In this document: positions 1 to 5,126 of the stretch, one piece after another
Position numbering within the stretch: position 1 is the stretch's first letter
Layout of the letters: each line of letters opens with the position of its first letter
Assembly: GCA_030835005.1 (NCBI GenBank)
Contig: JAUQWT010000087.1
Span: 1-5,126, forward strand
Length of the DNA stretch: 5,126 bases
DNA from: Ignavibacteria bacterium
GTDB lineage: Bacteria > Bacteroidota > Ignavibacteria > Tepidaquicellales > OLB5
Direction of reading: 5' to 3'
Notes under the pieces: generated by a model
What the model saw: only the letters and a program-made list of their open reading frames with translations
Database searches by the model: none
Told to the model about the DNA's origin: nothing
Program-made: the position numbers and the translations under genes

Positions 1-369
1 AGTTGACTTTGTTTCATAATCATAGCAAGCAATAATTGTTTTCCCTTCAGCCACAATTTCCTCTGATTCAACTGTTTCTTTCACAATTGCCCAACTCAGA
101 TCAAAGCTCTTTGTACCAAGCTTTGAACAGCGCGTATAGACTGATATGGTGTCGTCAAATGATGCTTCTTTCCGGAAGTCAATTTCAAAATGCGCCATTA
201 TCAGTCCATGCTGGTCATGCCAATCAGCATCTTTGCCAACAACTGCATCAAAGTAATTAAGACGGGCAAGCTCAACATAACTGAAGTATTCGGCATTATT
301 GATATGTCCCATCATATCCACATCTTTGAAACGGACCTGAATCGAAGTTTTATGTTTAAAGCCTTTCAT
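1..369 (-). CDS. Acyl-CoA thioesterase, hot-dog fold (YbgC/FadM type), 3' end cut by window edge
   Basis: The minus frame is open from an ATG at 369 to the left edge, giving 123 codons without a stop; the natural end lies outside the window. The N-terminal part reads VRFKDVDMMGHINNAEYFSYVE at about residues 12-33. This is the 4HBT thioesterase signature D-x-D-x-x-G-H-x-N-N-x-x-Y, with D18 as the expected catalytic acid and H22/N24/N25 in the active-site loop. Family members hydrolyse acyl-CoA thioesters in the cytoplasm as hot-dog dimers or tetramers. The usual length is 130-150 residues, so only about 10-25 are missing. The preceding gene ends 78 bp upstream. I see no clear Shine-Dalgarno, and the start is chosen because the conserved motif begins about 12 residues later. 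The substrate cannot be read from the sequence; a medium-chain or aromatic acyl-CoA is possible. Confidence 0.88.
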   Translation of the reverse strand, partial: MKGFKHKTSIQVRFKDVDMMGHINNAEYFSYVELARLNYFDAVVGKDADWHDQHGLIMAHFEIDFRKEASFDDTISVYTRCSKLGTKSFDLSWAIVKETVESEEIVAEGKTIIACYDYETKST

Positions 370-447
370 ATATTATTGCGGAGTATTTTACTGATAAATT
401 TAATGTTTAGACTCTGCAATATAAAGCAAACTTATTTCAAAAAAACA

Positions 448-918
448 TCACTGCTTCGGTTCTATCCCGGGATTACCGGTATCAAGTGTAAACTTCCATT
501 TCCCGTCTGAATTCTTCTTCCAAATAGAAACGTAAGTACCTTTTCTAACTACATCTTTTCCAGTTTCGTCTTTTGTGAGCATTTCGTATATGCCGTAAGT
601 GTAGCCAAGTTCCCCCGATGCGCTAACGTCACCATACAAAGGACTCCACGTGAGTGTGAATCCGGAATCATCTCCATCTTCCAGAAACTTCTTTACATTG
701 TCGTATCCTACTACTGGCATCATAAAAGGTTTCAATAAAACGCTGTTTTCCGCTGCATATTCAAGGAAGGCGATCCGCATTCCCTTAGCTTTTGAAAGAT
801 TTGAAAAATCAATATCAACTTGCTTCAGGGCATCTATTTCAAGTTTCAGGTTTACCTGTGAGAATATCATAGTACAGAAAAGTAGTTTAATTAGGAGGGC
901 TAATTTCAGTTTTTTCAT
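448..918 (-). CDS. Secreted NTF2-like (DUF4440-type) protein
   Basis: This is a 156-residue protein with an N-terminal signal peptide: MKK, then a hydrophobic run to about residue 20 (LALLIKLLFCTMIFS), with likely cleavage near Q21. The mature part has the pattern of small NTF2-like/DUF4440 proteins. A helical region at about 25-60 is followed by strands with WSPLYGDVSASGELGYTYG (91-109) and, after an acidic turn, GTYVSIWKKNSDGKWKF (127-143) and the ending LDTGNP. These proteins form a cone-shaped pocket and act as isomerase-like enzymes or binding proteins; no function can be assigned. The frame is open further upstream to an ATG at 972, but that start would put 18 non-hydrophobic residues before the signal peptide and would lie at the predicted transcription start. 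The ATG at 918 is therefore preferred. It lies 146 bp after the previous gene and appears to have its own promoter. Confidence 0.8.
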   Translation of the reverse strand: MKKLKLALLIKLLFCTMIFSQVNLKLEIDALKQVDIDFSNLSKAKGMRIAFLEYAAENSVLLKPFMMPVVGYDNVKKFLEDGDDSGFTLTWSPLYGDVSASGELGYTYGIYEMLTKDETGKDVVRKGTYVSIWKKNSDGKWKFTLDTGNPGIEPKQ

Positions 919-977
919 GTATTTCAAGATTAGTTTATAACTTAGACATCCCGGAAAATACCCCTGTGACAATCTTT

Positions 978-1007
978 CAAAAATATTTTTACTTAAATGT
1001 TATGCAA
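978..1007 (-). promoter_or_regulatory. Bacteroidota-type promoter for the NTF2-like gene
   Basis: Read on the minus strand, TTG (1007-1005) is followed after exactly 19 bases by TATTTTTG (985-978). This fits the known Bacteroidota housekeeping consensus, TTG/TTTG at about -33 and TAnnTTTG at about -7. The expected transcription start is near 972, giving an untranslated leader of roughly 50 bases before the ATG at 918. The region is AT-rich, so a chance match is possible. The correct spacing and the intergenic position raise confidence over a bare TAnnTTTG hit. Confidence 0.5.
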
Positions 1008-1037
1008 GAGCTTTGTTTAATTAATAATTACGTGTAG

Positions 1038-1057
1038 GTCAAAAGCACGCTTTTGAC
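1038..1057. repeat. Perfect hairpin between genes, possible terminator
   Basis: The sequence gtcaaaagc-ac-gcttttgac is a perfect inverted repeat of nine bases per arm (a realistic stem of eight with a four-base loop). It begins only 8 bases past the stop codon of the 162-residue membrane protein, so it is well placed as its terminator or 3'-stabilising stem. There is no T-run immediately after it on the minus strand, which weakens a classical intrinsic-terminator reading. Confidence 0.5.
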
Positions 1058-1064
1058 GTGAAAA

Positions 1065-1553
1065 TTACTCGCTGATAACCTTATCCCTTAATTCCTGGTA
1101 TCCCTGCTGAGGTGGTACTTGTTTCTTTTTCTGCAGACTAATGACGAACATCATCATTGGGAAATCAAGCATAAAAGCAAAGCCTATGACTATAAGTATA
1201 AACGATGTTAGATGATTTATGAAAAAATCCTTGATCTCGGAGCGGCTTACATCTTTTGAATAATAATAAACTTCATGAACTTCATTCTCGGCATACCCAA
1301 GCTCGTCTTCTGAAGCATCATACTCTATCTTATACTCAAATGGGGGATAGTTGCCGTTTACTTCCCTGAAAGTCAATGTAGCTTTTCCAAGCCTTTTCTC
1401 CTCGATCTTTTCTATTCGGCATTTGATGAGCTTACACTCTTTAAGGAAAGCATCTTCTTTGGTATAGAAATATACTCCGAGTATTATTAACACAATGCTC
1501 ACGGAGAGCATTCCAAATGCAACGTACTTTAATATGTTCAGGTTCTTTTTCAT
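1065..1553 (-). CDS. Two-span membrane protein, DUF3592-like
   Basis: This is a 162-residue protein with a hydrophobic segment at about 10-30, a soluble loop of about 80 residues and a second hydrophobic segment at about 114-140, ending in a charged tail. The loop carries CRIEKIEEKR (45-54), FEYKIEYDA (72-80) and EVYYYSKDVSRSEI (94-107). That order, a strand followed by a Y-rich 'vyYnP'-like stretch just before the second helix, resembles DUF3592 membrane proteins, whose role is unknown. The resemblance is weak and from memory. With both termini probably cytoplasmic, the loop would lie in the periplasm. The gene follows the 72-residue membrane protein by 33 bp and is probably cotranscribed with it. 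No Shine-Dalgarno is visible. A perfect hairpin follows its stop codon. Confidence 0.7.
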   Translation of the reverse strand: MKKNLNILKYVAFGMLSVSIVLIILGVYFYTKEDAFLKECKLIKCRIEKIEEKRLGKATLTFREVNGNYPPFEYKIEYDASEDELGYAENEVHEVYYYSKDVSRSEIKDFFINHLTSFILIVIGFAFMLDFPMMMFVISLQKKKQVPPQQGYQELRDKVISE

Positions 1554-1586
1554 TTGCTGAGGTAGTTTGAGTTCAGGTCTGCGGCT

Positions 1587-1805
1587 TCATTTGAATGCTT
1601 CAATTGAATGTTTCTTTGCGATCTTCAGTATCACGGGCACAGCAATAACTGAGCATACTCCGATAAATCCAAATATTGCGGGAATCATCATATCATTTCC
1701 AATAGCTTCCTTTGAGACATAAAATATCACTGCAAGCGATATGAACACAATTGCAGAAAGCATTTCGATCACTGCAAAAAGCTTTAAGAACTTTGCTTTT
1801 GTCAT
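1587..1805 (-). CDS. Small two-span membrane protein of unknown function
   Basis: This is a 72-residue protein made almost entirely of two hydrophobic helices, at about 8-30 and 40-62. They are joined by a short polar turn (SKEAIGNDM), and the tail is basic (KIAKKHS). The positive charges at both ends suggest that both termini face the cytoplasm. I do not recognise a family. The evidence that it is real is the membrane-protein composition, the ATG start and the tight 33 bp spacing to the next membrane-protein gene on the same strand. The sequence TATATTTG at 1816-1809 matches the TAnnTTTG promoter box but lies so close to the ATG that the message would be leaderless, and no TTG sits at the right distance. 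It may act with the downstream protein; this is an inference from position only. Confidence 0.6.
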   Translation of the reverse strand: MTKAKFLKLFAVIEMLSAIVFISLAVIFYVSKEAIGNDMMIPAIFGFIGVCSVIAVPVILKIAKKHSIEAFK

Positions 1806-1919
1806 TTACAAATATAAGGGATTAAAAAACAATTGTGAATTACAATACTATGAGACACTTTATCGAAAATTCAAATCTCTGCGTGTAGGGACACTTCTCA
1901 GTAATTTAAAGAAACTAGA

Positions 1920-2915
1920 TCAATTACACAAATGTAAATTCCTCTTCCACCCTTTAAACTTCGTCCTTTTAATAGGGGAGTTCGCAAATATTTCGGCGAA
2001 TTCTGCTTCGGTCATGTTATTTAATGTTTCGACCCCCTCGTCCGCCAGCTGGCGGACACTCTCCCCCTTGGTAAGGGGAAGAATTACTTTTGAAGGATAA
2101 AACCCCTCTTCACCCGTAACAAAATTATGCTTAGGCGAGTTAAACGGGCATACATCCTGGCAAACATCACAGCCGAAGATCCAGCCGTCTAAATCAATAT
2201 CAGGGGGAATCTCACCACGATTCTCGATCGTTTGATATGATATACACTTATTGGCATCAACTACATATTCATCTGTTATCGCGCCGGTTGGGCAGGCGGA
2301 TACACAAAGAGAACAGCTGCCGCATAGGTCTTCTGTCGGTTCGCTGTAACTATCAAACTCAATATTTGTGATAATTTCTGAAAGGAAAAACCATGAACCA
2401 AACTCCGGATTAATAACATTTGTGTGCTTTCCCATCCACCCGATTCCCGCTCTTACGGCCCATGCTTTATCCATGATCGGGCCATCATCAACATATGCTC
2501 TGCATAAAATGCACCCCTCTCCTTTTAGGAGAGGGGATGGGAACGAGGTTGAAATCTGTTCAATAAATTCACACAATTCCTTCAGCTTCTTCTTAAGTAT
2601 CTTGTGATAGTCTTTTCCCCATGCATAACGGGAGATCTTCGGTTTCGATTCATCATGTTCAAAAGGAGTGTAGTAATTGAATGCAAGAGAAATTATGCTT
2701 TCTGCTTCCGGCATGATGATTCTCACATCTTTGCGCTTATCGAATCCGCGCTCGATCCACACCATATCTGCCTGCTTTCCTTCATTCAGCCAAGCCCTGA
2801 GTTTTGCGGATTCATTTTCCAGAATATCGTATTTTGCAAAGCCTGTTTTTATGAAGCCAAGCTCTGTGGCTTTATCCTGAATTATTTTCTTTAAATAGGT
2901 AGAAGTGAGGTTCAT
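1920..2915 (-). CDS. queG: Epoxyqueuosine reductase QueG (with two palindromic in-frame inserts)
   Basis: QueG carries out the last step of queuosine synthesis, reducing epoxyqueuosine to queuosine in the tRNA anticodon loop (position 34), using cobalamin and two [4Fe-4S] clusters. The 331-residue product has the N-terminal cobalamin-binding part, including DYHKILKKKLKEL near 102-114. The catalytic aspartate motif YVDDGP has D143 as the likely acid, followed by GIGWMGKH (157-164). The first ferredoxin-like cluster motif is C198-x2-C201-x2-C204-x3-C208-P, then C224, then C249-x2-C252-x3-C256-P; all eight cysteines are present. It ends at SPIKRTKFKGWKRN and lacks the C-terminal extension of E. 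coli QueG (379 residues), which is normal for the short form. Two stretches, about 122-135 and 279-296, have no counterpart in homologues I recall and coincide with DNA palindromes. The ATG at 2915 fits the family's N-terminus. The gene lies 83 bp after the preceding gene. Confidence 0.96.
   Translation of the reverse strand: MNLTSTYLKKIIQDKATELGFIKTGFAKYDILENESAKLRAWLNEGKQADMVWIERGFDKRKDVRIIMPEAESIISLAFNYYTPFEHDESKPKISRYAWGKDYHKILKKKLKELCEFIEQISTSFPSPLLKGEGCILCRAYVDDGPIMDKAWAVRAGIGWMGKHTNVINPEFGSWFFLSEIITNIEFDSYSEPTEDLCGSCSLCVSACPTGAITDEYVVDANKCISYQTIENRGEIPPDIDLDGWIFGCDVCQDVCPFNSPKHNFVTGEEGFYPSKVILPLTKGESVRQLADEGVETLNNMTEAEFAEIFANSPIKRTKFKGWKRNLHLCN
2033..2081. repeat. Compound palindromic element inside queG (insert 2)
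   Basis: The element has two parts. A perfect 18-base palindrome, gtccgccag/ctggcggac, lies at 2040-2057. Beside it is a hairpin at 2061-2081 whose core arms cccctt (2064-2069) and aagggg (2073-2078) extend outward by two more pairs across one mismatch. The word ccccct occurs on both sides of the perfect palindrome (2033-2038 and 2063-2068), as if the palindrome sat inside an older element. The DNA is much more GC-rich than its surroundings. Read in the queG frame it encodes about residues 279-296 (LPLTKGESVRQLADEGVE), between the second cluster motif and the conserved NNMTEAEF segment, where related proteins as I recall them are shorter. Confidence 0.75.
2514..2536. repeat. Palindromic element inside queG (insert 1)
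   Basis: There is a perfect inverted repeat with arms of ten bases, cccctctcct (2514-2523) and aggagagggg (2527-2536), and a three-base loop. It lies within a GC-rich patch that extends to about 2548. In the queG frame it encodes PSPLLKGEG (residues 126-134), between the helix after DYHK and the strand leading to the catalytic YVDDGP motif. QueG homologues I recall have only a few residues there, so roughly 10-13 residues appear inserted without breaking the frame. Confidence 0.78.
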
Positions 2916-2998
2916 TTGTACTCATTCATTGTGAACCAATTGACAAGTTATATGTTAGAAATGATAAACAGACCGCTAGTATCTGCAGTCTTAAGAGA

Positions 2999-4402
2999 TT
3001 AAGGACCTGGCTTTTCCGGTGGTTTGACTACCTTGATCGATCTGACTATTGCATCGACCAGTTTTTGGTACTTATCCATCATTTCCTGTGAAACATAATC
3101 AACATTTACCTGGATATTCTTCATTCCCGTAGGATCTGTGAAAATAAAATACTTAATCGAGAACTTCTTGCCGCTTGATTTAATTGGGTCAGTTACATAA
3201 CCAACAATTATTGAATCATCCATCTGAAACGCATTTTTATATGTTGCCTTGTTATATGAACTATGCTGAGGATCATCTACAAGTATGAACATATTGACAG
3301 CGCCCGGATCGGCACTGAGCGAATCAGGATTCAGAATTACTCCGTTAAACTCTTTCTGAGTTAAATTTATTTGCCTGTTATCCAGTATTTTCCATCCTAC
3401 GGGGTACCATAGTTTCAGCCCAATATCATTCTGATCGAATGTTGATTTCATTGAGTCGGGAACCTGTATCCTCGAAGTATCCCTGGTATTCTTGACAAGA
3501 TTTGAATCCGGCTTTACTCTGTTAGAATCATCCGTCAGAGCACTGTTTGAATCAGGAGGCGGAGTGTTATCTTTAGGCCTGTTGATCTTTGGCGTAACAG
3601 TTTTCTTATTGATCTTTGGCCGGACCTCTTTAGTGTTTTCCTTAACTTCTGAATCTTCTTTCAATCTCTGTTCTTCTTCTTTTATCTTATCAATATCCGG
3701 AGGATCAAACTTCGGCATTTCAAGGTCTTCAACTACAACAATTCGCTGATTATGCTCTTCACTCTGTGCTTCTTCTTCAGGAACAAGGAACAAGTACAAT
3801 ACAAAAAGAATGAAGAAGTGGATGATTACCGACGCGATCAAACCTGCTCGTGTATAAGGCTGATACAACTTCTTCAGAATCAGGAAATCGGTGCCTTGTT
3901 TAGTGCTTAAGTTATATATTTGGTCAACTGTCAGTTCTTCTGGCTGGGATTGTTCAGCCTCCAGAATTACAGGTTTCAATTGCTGAGTTGATTCTTTGTC
4001 TTCAATTGACTGGATCAAACTTGATCCATCAACAACCGGTTTTGAAACGCCGGCCTCTTCTTCAAGGTCCTGAGTGGTTATCTTCTCAATCGTAGATGTT
4101 TGGTCACCAACTTCAGGCTTACCAATAACTTCAGATTTTTCTTTAGTTTTAAGATCAATGAGGGTAACCGGTTTTTCAAAGGCGTAATCCTTCTTTGAAC
4201 GGAATTCAGAACAAATTGCAATAGTAATATCCGCAAAACGGCTCTCAACAACTACATTTGGGTGGTTGCATGTATTGCGAATTGCCCCATGTTCGTTTGA
4301 GCTGTTGAATACGCAGTCAATATTAATGCACCTCAAAACCTTGCCATTTTGACCGGTATTTTTGTTCGTTTTTATGCTATTTTTTAACTCTTTTTCGTCC
4401 AA
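2999..4402 (-). CDS. Single-span membrane protein: Cys-rich domain, TonB-like stalk, PsbP/Mog1-like domain
   Basis: This 467-residue protein has a mosaic layout. Residues 23-67 hold C25-x4-C30-V-F-N, C45-x-H47 and C64-S-E-F, a spacing that resembles the small DUF1540 cysteine-rich domain and could bind metal. An acidic, probably disordered linker follows (about 70-160). A basic stretch (KKLYQPYTR) precedes one membrane helix (187-207), and acidic residues follow it, so the N-terminus should be cytoplasmic and the C-terminus periplasmic. Residues 208-320 are a charged, proline- and DSN-rich stalk like that of TonB proteins. The C-terminal 130-140 residues contain LWYPVGWKIL (331-340) and resemble the PsbP/Mog1-like (DUF1795-type) fold rather than a TonB C-terminal domain. 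The function is unknown. The start is TTG, directly preceded by an in-frame TAA; the first in-frame ATG is at codon 229, beyond the membrane helix. TTG at codon 23 is an alternative. Confidence 0.82.
   Translation of the reverse strand: MDEKELKNSIKTNKNTGQNGKVLRCINIDCVFNSSNEHGAIRNTCNHPNVVVESRFADITIAICSEFRSKKDYAFEKPVTLIDLKTKEKSEVIGKPEVGDQTSTIEKITTQDLEEEAGVSKPVVDGSSLIQSIEDKESTQQLKPVILEAEQSQPEELTVDQIYNLSTKQGTDFLILKKLYQPYTRAGLIASVIIHFFILFVLYLFLVPEEEAQSEEHNQRIVVVEDLEMPKFDPPDIDKIKEEEQRLKEDSEVKENTKEVRPKINKKTVTPKINRPKDNTPPPDSNSALTDDSNRVKPDSNLVKNTRDTSRIQVPDSMKSTFDQNDIGLKLWYPVGWKILDNRQINLTQKEFNGVILNPDSLSADPGAVNMFILVDDPQHSSYNKATYKNAFQMDDSIIVGYVTDPIKSSGKKFSIKYFIFTDPTGMKNIQVNVDYVSQEMMDKYQKLVDAIVRSIKVVKPPEKPGP
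3582..3620 (-). repeat. Short direct repeat in the stalk region (27-base period)
   Basis: The 12-base word ttgatctttggc occurs at 3582-3593 and again at 3609-3620, 27 bases (nine codons) apart. In the protein this gives PKINKKTVT followed by PKINRPKDN (residues 262-279). It looks like a small tandem duplication in a flexible stalk, as is common in TonB-like linkers. Confidence 0.6.
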
Positions 4403-4525
4403 TTAATGCTTTACTATTTTAATCCATATTCAGGCAAATATGTTTCACAAATTTATCTCAAAGATTTTTAATAATTTAGTCAAAATTTTTTGTAAATGCC
4501 AATTATTAGCCGTAATTGCTGATTC

Positions 4526-5126
4526 TCACGCATTTGAAATTCGCAAATTTGCCCTTAGAATGACCTTACTGGTAATTAACAATAAGATACCTCCCAGGAA
4601 ATTCGAGATTACAACAAGAAACAATGCAGTTTGCAGATTTGTAGCGTCAGATACTCTGCCTATGAGGGCAGGAGCAGGGGTAGAACCTATTAGATGAACT
4701 GTGAACAGGTAGAATGCAAAAGCTGTTGCTTTCAGTGCTCCGGGAACAATATCCTGTATCAAAGCAACCATCGGTCCATAATACCACGTCATCAAGTAAG
4801 TCGCAATAACCAACGTTACTATCATCAAGATTTCGTTTTGCGTCGTCAGCGTAATATAAATTAAAGGAGTAGCTGCAATGAATGCAAATGCCATCGCAAG
4901 TGAACGAGGTTTCTTATACTTGTTAAATAACAGATCCGAAAAATAACCACCTGAATAGATTCCGAGAGGCCCGGCAATTATAACAGTAAGTCCTATGGTC
5001 AGCGAAGCATAGTCAACTGAATAATTATGAAAGCGGATAAAAAACTGTGTCATCCAGCTTATGATCGCAGAAGATGTGAAAGTTAGCATGACACCCGAGG
5101 CTAGGGTCATAATGTAAGCCGGATTC
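4526..5126 (-). CDS. MFS transporter, C-terminal part (Spinster-like), cut by window edge
   Basis: The minus frame is open from the right edge to a TGA at 4528-4526, giving 200 codons. The frame continues upstream of the first ATG (5110) with NPAYI, so that ATG is internal and the N-terminal half lies outside the window. About six hydrophobic segments are visible, matching the second six-helix bundle of a major facilitator transporter. NPAYIMTLASGV...ISWMTQFFIRF, GPLGIYSGGYFSDLL and GPMVALIQDIVP...AFYLFTVHLIGSTPAPALIGRVSD follow the order seen in Spinster-like MFS proteins, including the G-x3-G-G-x3-D loop between helices and the late G-x3-P-x3-G-x2-SD motif. These proteins move lipids, sugars or other small molecules across the inner membrane; the substrate cannot be told. 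A 123 bp gap separates it from the next gene. Confidence 0.88.
   Translation of the reverse strand, partial: NPAYIMTLASGVMLTFTSSAIISWMTQFFIRFHNYSVDYASLTIGLTVIIAGPLGIYSGGYFSDLLFNKYKKPRSLAMAFAFIAATPLIYITLTTQNEILMIVTLVIATYLMTWYYGPMVALIQDIVPGALKATAFAFYLFTVHLIGSTPAPALIGRVSDATNLQTALFLVVISNFLGGILLLITSKVILRANLRISNA

Noticed and set aside
427..434. TAnnTTTG box (TAAGTTTG on the minus strand) upstream of the thioesterase gene
   Set aside because: No TTG lies at about 19 bases upstream, so it is only half a promoter in AT-rich DNA.
441..480. Possible terminator at the end of the NTF2-like gene: palindrome tcccggga and cggt/accg pairing followed by a T-run after the stop
   Set aside because: The paired bases are inside the coding region and too far from the T-run to form a convincing intrinsic terminator.
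36..510. Two overlapping plus-strand open frames (74 and 106 codons)
   Set aside because: They lie opposite the conserved thioesterase frame and the next gene's end, with no domain, and are read as antisense shadows.
1809..1816. TATATTTG promoter box directly before the 72-residue membrane protein
   Set aside because: The nearest upstream TTG words are at spacings of 13 and 26 bases, and the transcript would start at the ATG; support is too weak for a feature.
1824..1843. AT-only stem (aatt-gtg-aatt) followed by six T on the minus strand, possible queG terminator
   Set aside because: The stem has only four Watson-Crick A-T pairs plus two wobbles and would not be stable.
2368..2894. Plus-strand open frames opposite queG
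   Set aside because: The minus strand encodes an unmistakable QueG; the plus frames have no recognisable protein features.
4435..4462. TAAATTTG (4455-4448) and CATATTTG (4442-4435) as promoter boxes for the 467-residue protein
   Set aside because: The TTG words upstream are at spacings of 25 and 16 bases; AT-rich DNA gives such matches by chance.
4500..4518. Inverted repeat caatta/taattg after the MFS gene
   Set aside because: It has only six pairs, mostly A-T, with a seven-base loop and no T-run directly after it.

Overview
The window looks like an ordinary chromosomal stretch from an AT-rich member of the Bacteroidota/Ignavibacteriota (FCB) group. The reasons are sequence style only. There is a short QueG without the long C-terminal extension of the E. 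coli enzyme, a TTG-N19-TAnnTTTG type promoter, genes with almost no Shine-Dalgarno signals, and GC-rich palindromes inside AT-rich DNA. This placement is an inference. All seven supported genes lie on the minus strand, so transcription runs from right to left, and no plus-strand gene is convincing.

In the direction of transcription (right to left) the layout is as follows. (1) 5126-4526 is the C-terminal part of an MFS transporter, resembling the Spinster-like branch, cut by the right edge. (2) 4402-2999 is a single-span membrane protein with a cysteine-rich N-terminal (DUF1540-like) domain, a TonB-like stalk and a PsbP/Mog1-like C-terminal domain; its apparent start is TTG. (3) 2915-1920 is queG, epoxyqueuosine reductase, complete with all eight cluster-binding cysteines. 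(4) 1805-1587 and 1553-1065 are two small membrane proteins 33 bp apart, probably one transcript. (5) 918-448 is a secreted NTF2-like (DUF4440-type) protein behind a good Bacteroidota-type promoter. (6) 369-1 is a hot-dog acyl-CoA thioesterase (YbgC/FadM type), cut by the left edge. No stretch over 300 bases lacks a gene. The gaps (370-447, 919-1064, 1554-1586, 1806-1919, 2916-2998, 4403-4525) are short and AT-rich.

The genes do not form one obvious pathway: they cover tRNA modification, fatty-acyl thioester hydrolysis, solute export and envelope proteins of unknown role. The most unusual feature is in queG. Two GC-rich palindromic elements sit inside the reading frame, in frame and in the same orientation. 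They add about 10-13 and about 17-20 residues that the family normally lacks, and both translate to a P-L-(L/T)-K-G-E core. This resembles the principle of the Rickettsia palindromic elements (mobile palindromes tolerated inside proteins). The second most interesting item is the domain combination of the 467-residue membrane protein.
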